DNA from: Strongylocentrotus purpuratus
Lineage: Eukaryota > Echinodermata > Echinoidea > Camarodonta > Strongylocentrotidae
Direction of reading: 5' to 3'
NCBI RefSeq assembly: GCF_000002235.5
Contig: NW_022145601.1
Location: 24,470,348-24,534,347 of the forward strand
Length of the DNA: 64,000 nt
The notes under the pieces: model-generated
Told to the model about the DNA's origin: nothing
Seen by the model: the letters and a program-made list of their open reading frames with translations, nothing else
Databases searched by the model: none
In this document: piece by piece, positions 58,007 through 64,000 of the stretch
Numbering within the stretch: position 1 is the stretch's first letter
Layout: the number at the start of each line of letters is the position of its first letter
Position numbers and translations under genes: made by a program

Positions 58007-59649
58007 TTATATCGCTTTCTTTCTCTCTCTCCTGCTTTCCTATCTCTCTTTCTTTTTTAACTCAAATTTTTAAATTGAAATATTGTATAAGATTAATGGT
58101 ATATACACGCTCTTCATAATTATGTAGATTGTAGTGTGACATCTTGAAATGTATACTTGCTTTTTCCAGCAATTTACTCATGTGCAATTCAGGTACTTTT
58201 TACTGTGATATCTCTTGAAATGTATAATTGTCTTCACCATCAATGTTTTATTCATGCACAATTCAGTTACTTGTAACTGCGATACATGGAAATGAATCAA
58301 ATAATACCATTTATCTATCTATCTATCTATCTAAACCGGTGCCTGTTTCACAAAACTTCTTATCGATAACAAATGCTAAATTCCTACATCAAATTTACTC
58401 TCAGCCAATCAAATGCCACGATTTCAGAAGCTTGTAACAGTTATTGTAACTTGTTATTGATAACAAGTTATGTGAAACAGGGTCCAGATGCTGCTTACCT
58501 CTAATACAACACCTGCTAGAGCATCCTTGGGATTGTTGAAGATCCTTTTGGTCACTTGGATGGGATGACGGACGGCTTCGATCGGCGTGAGTCTCGACGT
58601 TTCTCTGACCAACGACGGCTTGCCTAGACGGGCCTCGATGTAGCGGGCACCGACGCCCGTACCCATCTTGGCTGAATACACACCCAGGGCTAGTAACGTT
58701 ACTCCTGCTGCCTGTCAAAGAAAAAATAAAGGACTCTTCTTTATCCATTACAGTGCCAACGATTTCAAATCAAATCAAATCATTTATTTTCCACTGTAAA
58801 AACAACACATATAAATCAATGACAAATTATTACTGTAATAGTGGTAAGATCATAAAAACCACAATGAGGCTTGTCTGAAATGACCCCTTAACAGATATAC
58901 AAATAAAAATGAAAAATATTACATATAGGGGTGATAGTGAGCACTAAAAAAAAAATAGGTTTTTTTGTTTTCCCCTCAACCACGCCCCCCTTGACTAAAA
59001 AAAAGAAGAAGAGGATTCACGGGGAAAAAATGTCATCTAACAACATTCCCCCCTTTTGATTAAGAAAATTGAGGGCCAAATAGGGCGAAATAGGGAAGAA
59101 TAGAGAAACTAAGAGGGAAATCGGGAAAATCAGGATAAAATAGGGAAGAAAAAAAAATCTGGTTAAAAAAAAATTTTAAAAAATGATTTTTGATTATTTA
59201 TTTATTTTTTTTTTTTTTTTTAATATTTTTTTTTTAATCGGGAAGAAGAAAAAAATTGGGAAAAAAATCGGGTTTTTATCAGGCCTGTACATAATGTATA
59301 CACAAAACAACATTAAGGAGAGAAAGGAAGACAAGAGCAGGAAATATAAACAACAATCTAGTACATTACATATTTGACAGAGATGTGTCATGAATCAAAT
59401 TGTTGAGTACAATTTTATCTTCTTCCTTTTTGTCTTATCTTGAGATAAAACATTGTTCTATGTTATGTCATTTCACAATTAATTAACACATTTTGAATTT
59501 CAAGCAGAAAATCATGCATTTTCTTTTTGTACAAAGATATTAGATGCAGAATAATTATAATAATTCCTCAGAAACTTACTGTGGCTGTTACTCTATCCCA
59601 GTCAGATATAAAGCTTCTGAAACCTTCTCCAAGAATATTTCCTGCCGTT
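49695..59649 (-). CDS. ATAD3: ATAD3, mitochondrial AAA+ ATPase (3' nine exons, partial)
   Basis: Nine phase-consistent exons give 362 residues up to TAG at 49695-49697: 59580-59649, 58499-58711, 54725-54850, 53577-53701, 53038-53089, 52560-52630, 51504-51671, 50647-50755, 49695-49850. Seen: FGEGF-type start ([20 protein letters not shown]), the membrane-anchor segment [33 protein letters not shown], Walker [14 protein letters not shown], Walker [13 protein letters not shown], and the second-region motif [19 protein letters not shown]. Known: ATAD3 sits in the inner mitochondrial membrane and acts in nucleoid, cholesterol and cristae organisation. The N-terminal coiled-coil exons (roughly 230 residues in the family) are missing here and must lie beyond 64 kb, because a retrotransposon fills the sequence to the edge. 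Confidence 0.95.
50393..50545 (+). repeat. Dispersed repeat shared with 22770-22935
   Basis: About 80% like the copy at 22770; lies in the ATAD3 intron before the 50647-50755 exon. Confidence 0.8.
50647..50755 (-). CDS. ATAD3: ATAD3 exon (AAA lid)
   Basis: [20 protein letters not shown], then [15 protein letters not shown]; the SGREI sensor-2 helix of the AAA lid. Acceptor TTTGTAG, donor GTAAGT. Confidence 0.96.
51504..51671 (-). CDS. ATAD3: ATAD3 exon (sensor region)
   Basis: [20 protein letters not shown], then [20 protein letters not shown]. Contains sensor 1 (ASNQ) and the arginine-finger region (INDR). Donor GTAAGT. Confidence 0.97.
51797..51830 (+). repeat. Poly-C tract in an ATAD3 intron
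   Basis: 28 consecutive C, then GGGCCCTCCCCC, just past the 51504-51671 exon acceptor side. Confidence 0.9.
52560..52630 (-). CDS. ATAD3: ATAD3 exon
   Basis: [20 protein letters not shown] and QSN plus two bases. Matches [19 protein letters not shown] of the family. Acceptor CTGCAG, donor GTAAGT. Confidence 0.96.
53038..53089 (-). CDS. ATAD3: ATAD3 exon (Walker B)
   Basis: 17 codons plus one base, [17 protein letters not shown]. The DEAD box of Walker B is intact; the residue before Asp is Cys where Val is usual in vertebrates. Confidence 0.95.
53577..53701 (-). CDS. ATAD3: ATAD3 exon
   Basis: [20 protein letters not shown], then [20 protein letters not shown]; near identical to the family's [20 protein letters not shown] block. 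Donor GTAAGA. Confidence 0.97.
54725..54850 (-). CDS. ATAD3: ATAD3 exon (Walker A)
   Basis: 42 codons, [20 protein letters not shown], then [19 protein letters not shown]. The P-loop is canonical. Confidence 0.97.
55250..56174. mobile_element. Non-autonomous DNA transposon, PIF/Harbinger-like
   Basis: Outer ends share GTTACACT in inverted orientation (GGGCAGTTACACT at the left; AGTGTAACCGGGTGC at the right). Inverted blocks with the word ACACGCCAAAA (left 55270, right 56110) and CG-rich sequence unlike the AT-rich surroundings lie just inside. It contains a small Myb/SANT-like ORF, as PIF/Harbinger elements do. The target-site duplication is not clear, so the class is tentative. Confidence 0.6.
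55681..55842 (+). CDS. Myb/SANT-like domain fragment (53 aa) of a PIF/Harbinger-type element
   Basis: ATG in a strong context (tatcaccATGG), 53 codons to TAA. Reads [20 protein letters not shown] and then [17 protein letters not shown]. The W-T-D-(D/E)-E...FLISLW(R)...LLxxTS pattern is the trihelix/Myb-like DNA-binding domain that accompanies Harbinger transposases and is also found in domesticated host genes. The domain is cut short (its third tryptophan is absent), so this is probably a truncated remnant of the element's second gene. Confidence 0.6.
   Translation: MEVNNSHWTDDEMKFLISMWRQGELLHQTSKRPCKRGEKGFREMTSANSHNSN
56330..56640. mobile_element. Intact MITE (GGGGGGTGTTTCACAA ends)
   Basis: 311 bp, GGGGGGTGTTTCACAAAG at the left and its inverse at the right, followed inside by GATCCTAAGTAGAACTTA and its partner. 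Same family as 5747-6358 and related to 28548-28822. Confidence 0.85.
56960..58335 (+). mobile_element. 5'-truncated non-LTR retrotransposon (jockey/CR1-like) with (TATC)n tail
   Basis: Begins in the reverse transcriptase just before the catalytic YVDD box and continues through the thumb and C-terminus (ORF 56975-57724), then 600 bp of AT-rich 3' UTR with CT-rich runs, ending in (TATC)n at about 58311-58335. Truncation at the 5' end and a short tandem tail are what target-primed reverse transcription leaves. Sits in the ATAD3 3.6-kb intron, antisense to the gene. Confidence 0.8.
56975..57724 (+). CDS. LINE reverse transcriptase C-terminal part (249 codons, 5' truncated)
   Basis: Reads [11 protein letters not shown] at the start (YVDD is the RT active site), then [49 protein letters not shown] and [11 protein letters not shown], all standard blocks of jockey/CR1-group reverse transcriptases. 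No stop or frameshift over 249 codons, so this copy is fairly recent; without the rest of ORF2 it is not functional. Confidence 0.9.
   Translation: MFKYVDDLTLVECRKTNQISNMQEAVECLSLWADTNKMQLNPAKCIKMDICFSRVPVNQSSIILENCVLSTVSQVKLLGVTIQNDLKWEAHVRDIEKRANAKLYMLRSLGKFGFSHEDLITIFIGYIRPILEYATQVWSGGLTSAQKQRIERIQKRALRIIFRKDYHSYANALTKSKLQTLESRRNDLCVIFFKKTLSCTNQFKQFIPQRAHNRTLRRTNKIPEPRCKTKRMQNSPIPDLIRLYNKSFL
58338..58484. mobile_element. MITE (CTGTTTCACA ends), ATAD3 intron
   Basis: GCCTGTTTCACAAAACTTCT and TTATCGATAACAA at the left pair with the right end TTGTTATTGATAACAAG and TATGTGAAACAGGG. The middle shares CTCTCAGCCAATCAAAT with 29216-29365. Confidence 0.75.
58499..58711 (-). CDS. ATAD3: ATAD3 exon (membrane anchor and pre-AAA linker)
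   Basis: 71 codons. [17 protein letters not shown] is the hydrophobic inner-membrane segment; [20 protein letters not shown] and [11 protein letters not shown] are family signatures. Donor GTAAGC. The next intron, to 54851, is 3.6 kb and holds three mobile elements. Confidence 0.95.
58765..58920 (-). repeat. Retroposon-tail-like repeat, ATAD3 intron
   Basis: (ATCAA)n then ATCATTTATTTTCCACTGTA and a body with CTTGTCTGAAATGACCCC; directly followed by the A-rich 6-bp-TSD element. Confidence 0.5.
58926..59287. mobile_element. Second copy of the A-rich 6-bp-TSD element
   Basis: Starts TAGGGGTGATAGTGAGCACT and ends ATCAGGCCTG. Exact flanking duplication TACATA at 58920-58925 and 59288-59293. Lies in an ATAD3 intron. 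Confidence 0.8.
59580..59649 (-). CDS. ATAD3: ATAD3 exon (first in window)
   Basis: Begins with one base of a split Arg codon and reads [20 protein letters not shown], matching the ATAD3 [20 protein letters not shown]-type segment before the membrane anchor. Acceptor TTTCAG, donor GTAAGT. Confidence 0.93.
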
Positions 59650-60299
59650 CTGAAATAGAAATCACGGAGAAACTGCTACATGTAACTTGGAATTATTAAA
59701 TAAGAGCTAGACATCTGCTAATACACATAATTGCGCTGGTTTTCAGAACTGTTATAACACTTCACCATTTTGCCTCGCAATCAAAAAAAAAAAAAATTTA
59801 AAAATTAAAAAAATTTACTCACGATATTTGACTTTGTTTCCATAAATAGCAATGAAACAAAATGATACTATGTAAAACCCACTCATCCACCTCAAATAAA
59901 ACTATGTGAAAATAAGAGAAATTTATGTATTTTACATGAACTTGTTACCCAAATCAATCCTTAATAAAGACCTTTTACCTTAAATGAGTTTATCCCTCTA
60001 TGTTAATGCGAACTAGATAAAGTTTGAAATTCCTGGAATGGTTTGACAGTTACCTTTTTATCACAATACAGATGAACAAACATTTGCCCACTTTAGTTTT
60101 AAAATAAGATGATAATTAACTTGTCACTTTCATTTATCTTGCCTTTGCCTGTGCTATTAATTTTACTTGATAATTCCAGTAAACCTAGAGATTACATATT
60201 ATAAACAAAATATCAGGAACTATATTCTTTCTTTTTCTTATGTCATAAAAGCAAATTTGTAAACAAATGGAAAAATAACTGTAGTTTGCTCAGCATTGT

Positions 60300-60375
60300 G
60301 AGCTTTTACAAATTGGCATCTGGCTAGTATGCTCCCCAAGAAGTGAAGAATGTGCATACATTGTGTGGAGTACAG
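60300..60375 (+). repeat. SINE fragment upstream of the BEL/Pao element
   Basis: Resembles 37945-38015: both share ATGCTCCCCA, GTG(A/G)AGAATGTGCAT and CATTGTGTG in the same order. It is the middle part of the SINE found more fully at 30203 and 37846. Confidence 0.6.
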
Positions 60376-60521
60376 GATGATGTAAGTAGAAATGAATATG
60401 TTATCTTGAAGTTTATGAGTTATATTGTCTTTACAGCTAGATAGCTTAATGAAATATGATGTTTATGACACTAATTTGAGATGATGAAATATGACATGAA
60501 TGAATCGTTCAAGTGAAAGAT

Positions 60522-63500
60522 TGTACACGTGTATGTAGGTTACGTAATTGTCGTGCACGGTAGTGCGTCTTAATGTACATGTACGTAGTAGTATAATGAT
60601 ATGACCTTGAAGAATGTCAAAGTCACCGTCGGTGAGTTATTATTTGTTGCATGTATTTACCGTAGTCAGATATATAGTGAGAAAGGCATTGTTTGTTTTC
60701 CTTTGTTATGATAACAGTTATTAGGATTTTCAGGGTATATTTAATTTGATACATGATATGTTATTTTCATGTCAGTTTATGCAAGATGATTTATTGTTGT
60801 TTATCTTTCTATTAAAATTGCAGATTGAACCTTGCCTGCTACAGTCTATAACCAAATTACAGTGCATGGTGTCATTACTATGGGTCTTGGGCAACTAGTT
60901 AGTTCGCCAAATCGTCCACCACAACAGTTCAATATCAACTTGTGTGACTGTCATATCCTCCATCATGAGCGTAACCGGCATGGATGGCAGCACAGATCCA
61001 GAGGTTACCTTCAAGGACCACAAGTCGGACAGTATTAGACCTGAGGACTCAGCTAGCCAAAGGGGGAGTAGCACCACCTCGGCGAGTTGGAGGATACGGG
61101 CGAAGGCTAAGAGAGCTGCCTTAGCCGCAGAAGTAGCAGCTCTTAAAGACCAACAAGAACTTGAGATAGAAGAAATGAAGCTTAAACAACGGAAAGCTGA
61201 GCTTCTTCTGAAGACTAGATTAAAGATCGCGGAAGCGGAGGAAACCGTATATAGAGGTACTCGGTCCATAGAACAGAAGACTGAGCCTTCCAAGTCTGAA
61301 CCTTCACAACAAGGTTCATCAACTCCTGCTAGAATGAAGCCAGCAAGTGAAAACCAGATACTGACCAGTCAAGATGAAAAGATAACTGGTAAGATGGACT
61401 CTGACATCTTACATCATCTACAGCAAGGACAGAGACAACATCAACAGCTGTTGGAAGCCATCACAATTTCAAGTACCAACATTATGTCTTTTGATGGTAA
61501 CCCGTTGAATTTCTTTGAGTTCATACGATCATTTGATAGTGTCATCGGAAATTCATCATTGGACAATAACGCCAAGCTGCTCAAGTTGTATCATCTTTGT
61601 ACGGGAGCTGCCAAAGACATAATCCAATGTTGTCTCATGATGCATCAAGATGATGGGTACTTTCATGCCAGAACGCTTCTGATGGATCGCTTTGGAAGTG
61701 ACCATAAGATCAGTGACGCCTGGATTAGGAAGGTCACGGAAGGTCCAGTTATTCAGAGCAATCCTAAACATCTGAGGGATTTCGCTGATCAGCTAAAGAC
61801 CTGTGCTGAAACTTTGATGGCCCTTGGGATGCTTCACGAGATGAGCAGCAGAAGTGAGCTGGTGAAGGTCATTGAACGTTTGCCATTCCATCTGAAGAGC
61901 CGATGGTTGCGTTTCGTAAAGACCATCAGGGATAGTGGCAGACAGCCTAACATCCAGCATGCAGTTGAATTCATCACCGGTGCAGCTGATGAACTCAATG
62001 ATCCTGTATTTGGAGCCTTACTTATGGGTGGACCAAAGAATCTAGGAAATGCAAGGAGTGTAAAGGAAAGATCTGTGTCAGGTAGAGGTCAGGCAAGCAT
62101 GTTTACTACCTCTGTGAATTCATCGACCAAGAACTGCATCATGTGTCAGGACAGCCATGACCTTTTCGGCTGCCAGGAATTTAAAGCCATGGAGCCTGAT
62201 GAACGCTTTGATTTTGCCTTCAAGAACAGGCTATGTTTCAATTGCTTGTTACCTGGTCATGTATCCTCAAAGTGCATCCTTAATAGGACCTGCTCAGTCA
62301 AGGGGTGCAATCAAAGGCATACCAAGTTCCTCCATACCGGGAGAAGGATGAGACCATCTTCAGGAAATCCTACACCTTGGAGAACAAGAAGGGAATCGAA
62401 TGACTCATCAACTCAGACTGACTATGATGTAGCATCTCATGCTAGTTCCAATGCCACGAGGGCCGGAGGTTGCAGAGTAGCCCTTCCAATAATTCCGGTT
62501 ACTGTCAGTGCTGCAGATGGTGGACAAAGCATTGAGACCTTAGCTTTGCTGGACCCTGGTTCTACGAACTCATTCTGTCTGCAAGAATTAATAGATGTGC
62601 TCCAGACAAAGGGGAAAAAGAAAGTCATTCAGGTCTCAACACTGGAAAGCCCTAAAAGAGCAATGGAATGCGAAGCCGTCAAGTTGAGGGTTAAAGGTTC
62701 CACAGCAGACAAGATGATAGAGGCTGAATTTCTAACTCGTCCCAGCCTGAACATCAGTACTGCAAACATGGCCAGGGAGGAAGATATTTCGAAATATCAA
62801 CATCTTTGTGGTATTGATCTTCCAGTCACGGGGAAGAATCAAGTAACCATACTGATTGGACAAGATGTGCCTGAAGCCCTGATGCCACTTGAAATCAAAG
62901 CAGGTAAACCTGGTGAAGTTTATGCTGTCAAGACAATACTTGGATGGACGTTAAATGGTCCACTTGGAAATGGAAGTAGTTTACAGAGTTTTCAAGCCTC
63001 GTCTAGCTTCATCTCTGATGATGGTAACATGCTCCTGGAAGAACAAGTTCACAAATTTTGGAAGCTAGAAGGGACAGAATACCTTCATGATGATGAAAAG
63101 AGCATGTCCATCAATGATCAGAAAGCCTTGAAGACCTGGCAGGAAGGAGTTTGCAGAGATGGTGATCACTATCAACTTCCCATTCCATTTCGGAAGAGGC
63201 CTGAAGATCTGCAGTGGTTGAAACTCAAAGGAAAAACCCAGACAGAGCAAGAGCTGAGGGACTTCAAAAGGATCAGTTACGACGACATGCAGAAAGCAGA
63301 GAAGAGAATTTTGCATTACGTGCAAAAACGTTTCTTCCAGAAGGAGATTGAATCATTGACCGATTCAGATGGTAAAGTGACAAAGACAAGTCAACTCTAC
63401 AAGCTGGACCCTAAGATAGACGAGGGTCTTCTTAGAGTTGGAGGAAGATTGGAGAGATCAGCTCTACCATTAGAAGCTAAACACCCAGTCGTCTTACCCA

Positions 63501-64000
63501 AGGGAAGTCACGTGTCAGATCTGATCTTGAGAGATGTTCATGTAAAGGCAGGGCATAGTGGAAGAAATTATGTCCTTTCTGTGCTTCGTGAGAAGTATTG
63601 GATGCTTGGAGCAGGAGCAGCTATCAGGAGCATGATTAGCAGATGTGTCATGTGCAGGCGGCAAAGAGGGAAGATGATGAGTCAGAAGATGGCTGACCTG
63701 CCTGAGAATAGACTGTTACCTGACGAGCCTCCATTTTCCAAGGTTGGCATTGACTATTTCGGCCCCTTTGAGGTTAAAAGGGGTCGCAGCATGGAGAAGA
63801 GATATGGAGTCATGTTTACATGTCTTACCACACGCGCCATTCATTTGGAAGTCGCTCATTCTTTGGATACGGACTCTTGTATCAGTGCCATTCGTCGTTT
63901 CATCGCTCGCACGGGCAATATCAAGGAGATGCTCTCAGATAATGGCACTAATCTTGTGGGCGCTGAGAGAGAGCTGAAAAGAGAAACAGATGGATGGAAC
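60522..64000 (+). mobile_element. BEL/Pao LTR retrotransposon, internally deleted, 3' part outside window
   Basis: The polyprotein defines the element. A tentative 5' LTR is 60522-60866: it starts TGTACACG, ends GTGCA, holds an ATTAAA near its end, and is followed at once by TGG, the usual first bases of a primer-binding site. The second LTR is not in the window, so these borders are a guess. It lies antisense to ATAD3 and most likely within one of its introns. Confidence 0.6.
60965..64000 (+). CDS. BEL/Pao polyprotein: gag - protease - integrase, RT/RNase H missing (runs off window)
   Basis: One open frame of 1012 codons from ATG at 60965 (in-frame stop upstream near 60895) to the window end. 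Order seen: Lys/Glu/Ala-rich coiled coil (61080-61250), gag core (about 61480-62060), Cys/His zinc knuckles CIMCQDSHDLFGC and CFNCLLPGHVSSKC (62130-62280), aspartic protease with ALLDPGSTNSFC (62550), then HYQLPIPFRK at about 63170, the lead-in to reverse transcriptase. Within about 20 codons it passes to the pre-integrase region (KAEKRILHYVQKRFF, LLRVGGRLERSALP, the HH-CC-like KAGHSGRNYVL...CVMCRRQR) and the integrase core (VGIDYFGPFEVKRG, LTTRAIHLEVAHSLDTDS, SDNGTNLVGAERELK). No YVDD or RNase H block lies between. The frame is unbroken, so the deletion kept phase. It could be assembly collapse, but nothing in the sequence suggests it. Confidence 0.93.
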   Translation, partial: MSVTGMDGSTDPEVTFKDHKSDSIRPEDSASQRGSSTTSASWRIRAKAKRAALAAEVAALKDQQELEIEEMKLKQRKAELLLKTRLKIAEAEETVYRGTRSIEQKTEPSKSEPSQQGSSTPARMKPASENQILTSQDEKITGKMDSDILHHLQQGQRQHQQLLEAITISSTNIMSFDGNPLNFFEFIRSFDSVIGNSSLDNNAKLLKLYHLCTGAAKDIIQCCLMMHQDDGYFHARTLLMDRFGSDHKISDAWIRKVTEGPVIQSNPKHLRDFADQLKTCAETLMALGMLHEMSSRSELVKVIERLPFHLKSRWLRFVKTIRDSGRQPNIQHAVEFITGAADELNDPVFGALLMGGPKNLGNARSVKERSVSGRGQASMFTTSVNSSTKNCIMCQDSHDLFGCQEFKAMEPDERFDFAFKNRLCFNCLLPGHVSSKCILNRTCSVKGCNQRHTKFLHTGRRMRPSSGNPTPWRTRRESNDSSTQTDYDVASHASSNATRAGGCRVALPIIPVTVSAADGGQSIETLALLDPGSTNSFCLQELIDVLQTKGKKKVIQVSTLESPKRAMECEAVKLRVKGSTADKMIEAEFLTRPSLNISTANMAREEDISKYQHLCGIDLPVTGKNQVTILIGQDVPEALMPLEIKAGKPGEVYAVKTILGWTLNGPLGNGSSLQSFQASSSFISDDGNMLLEEQVHKFWKLEGTEYLHDDEKSMSINDQKALKTWQEGVCRDGDHYQLPIPFRKRPEDLQWLKLKGKTQTEQELRDFKRISYDDMQKAEKRILHYVQKRFFQKEIESLTDSDGKVTKTSQLYKLDPKIDEGLLRVGGRLERSALPLEAKHPVVLPKGSHVSDLILRDVHVKAGHSGRNYVLSVLREKYWMLGAGAAIRSMISRCVMCRRQRGKMMSQKMADLPENRLLPDEPPFSKVGIDYFGPFEVKRGRSMEKRYGVMFTCLTTRAIHLEVAHSLDTDSCISAIRRFIARTGNIKEMLSDNGTNLVGAERELKRETDGWN

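Overview
The window is eukaryotic nuclear DNA: AT-rich, with GT-AG introns, short coding exons, tRNA-derived SINEs, many miniature inverted-repeat elements (MITEs), non-LTR retrotransposon fragments, an LTR retrotransposon of the BEL/Pao type and several satellite arrays. The intron/exon style, the SINE families ending in (ATT)n and the dispersed repeats look like a marine deuterostome invertebrate, most likely an echinoid (sea urchin). That assignment is inference from familiarity with such repeats, not from a search.

Two protein-coding genes can be reconstructed, both on the minus strand. (1) 40843 to 16078: a complete 22-exon gene for a 1046-residue STAND NTPase. It has an N-terminal MGCGSS acylation-type motif, a DUF4062 domain as in TEP1, a NACHT NTPase (Walker A in exon 8, Walker B in exon 10), a winged-helix-like segment and a long TPR-like helical C-terminus with an acidic tail. 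All 22 exon phases join without a break. (2) 59649 to 49695: the last nine exons of ATAD3, the mitochondrial AAA+ ATPase (362 residues to the stop). The N-terminal exons lie beyond the right edge. A BEL/Pao element begins at about 60.5 kb in what should be an ATAD3 intron, in the opposite orientation, and runs off the window.

Layout. 1-2.0 kb: copies of a large repeat. 2-16 kb: mostly gene-free AT-rich DNA with a tandem repeat split by a 1,026-bp transposon (3.9-5.5 kb), a MITE carrying a second nested element (5.7-6.4 kb), a long foldback (7.63-7.76 kb) and a CpG-rich patch with a splice donor (8.1-8.6 kb) that may be the first exon of a gene running left. 16-41 kb: the NACHT gene. Its introns hold SINEs, MITEs, partial duplicate copies of exons 9, 11 and 13, and a 3.7-kb satellite block in intron 5. 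41-49.7 kb: intergenic DNA with a decayed LINE, poly-G tracts and a 2.7-kb GATA-rich array with higher-order periodicity. 49.7-60 kb: ATAD3, whose large intron holds a PIF/Harbinger-like element with a small Myb/SANT-like ORF, a MITE and a 5'-truncated LINE. 60.5-64 kb: the BEL/Pao element, whose single open frame encodes gag, protease and integrase but has lost reverse transcriptase and RNase H in frame.

The most notable points are the in-frame RT-less BEL/Pao polyprotein, the repeated local duplication of NACHT-gene exons (one copy able to extend exon 13 in frame by 61 residues), and three transposon insertions whose target-site duplications can be read directly, two of them against an unoccupied homologous site in the same window.
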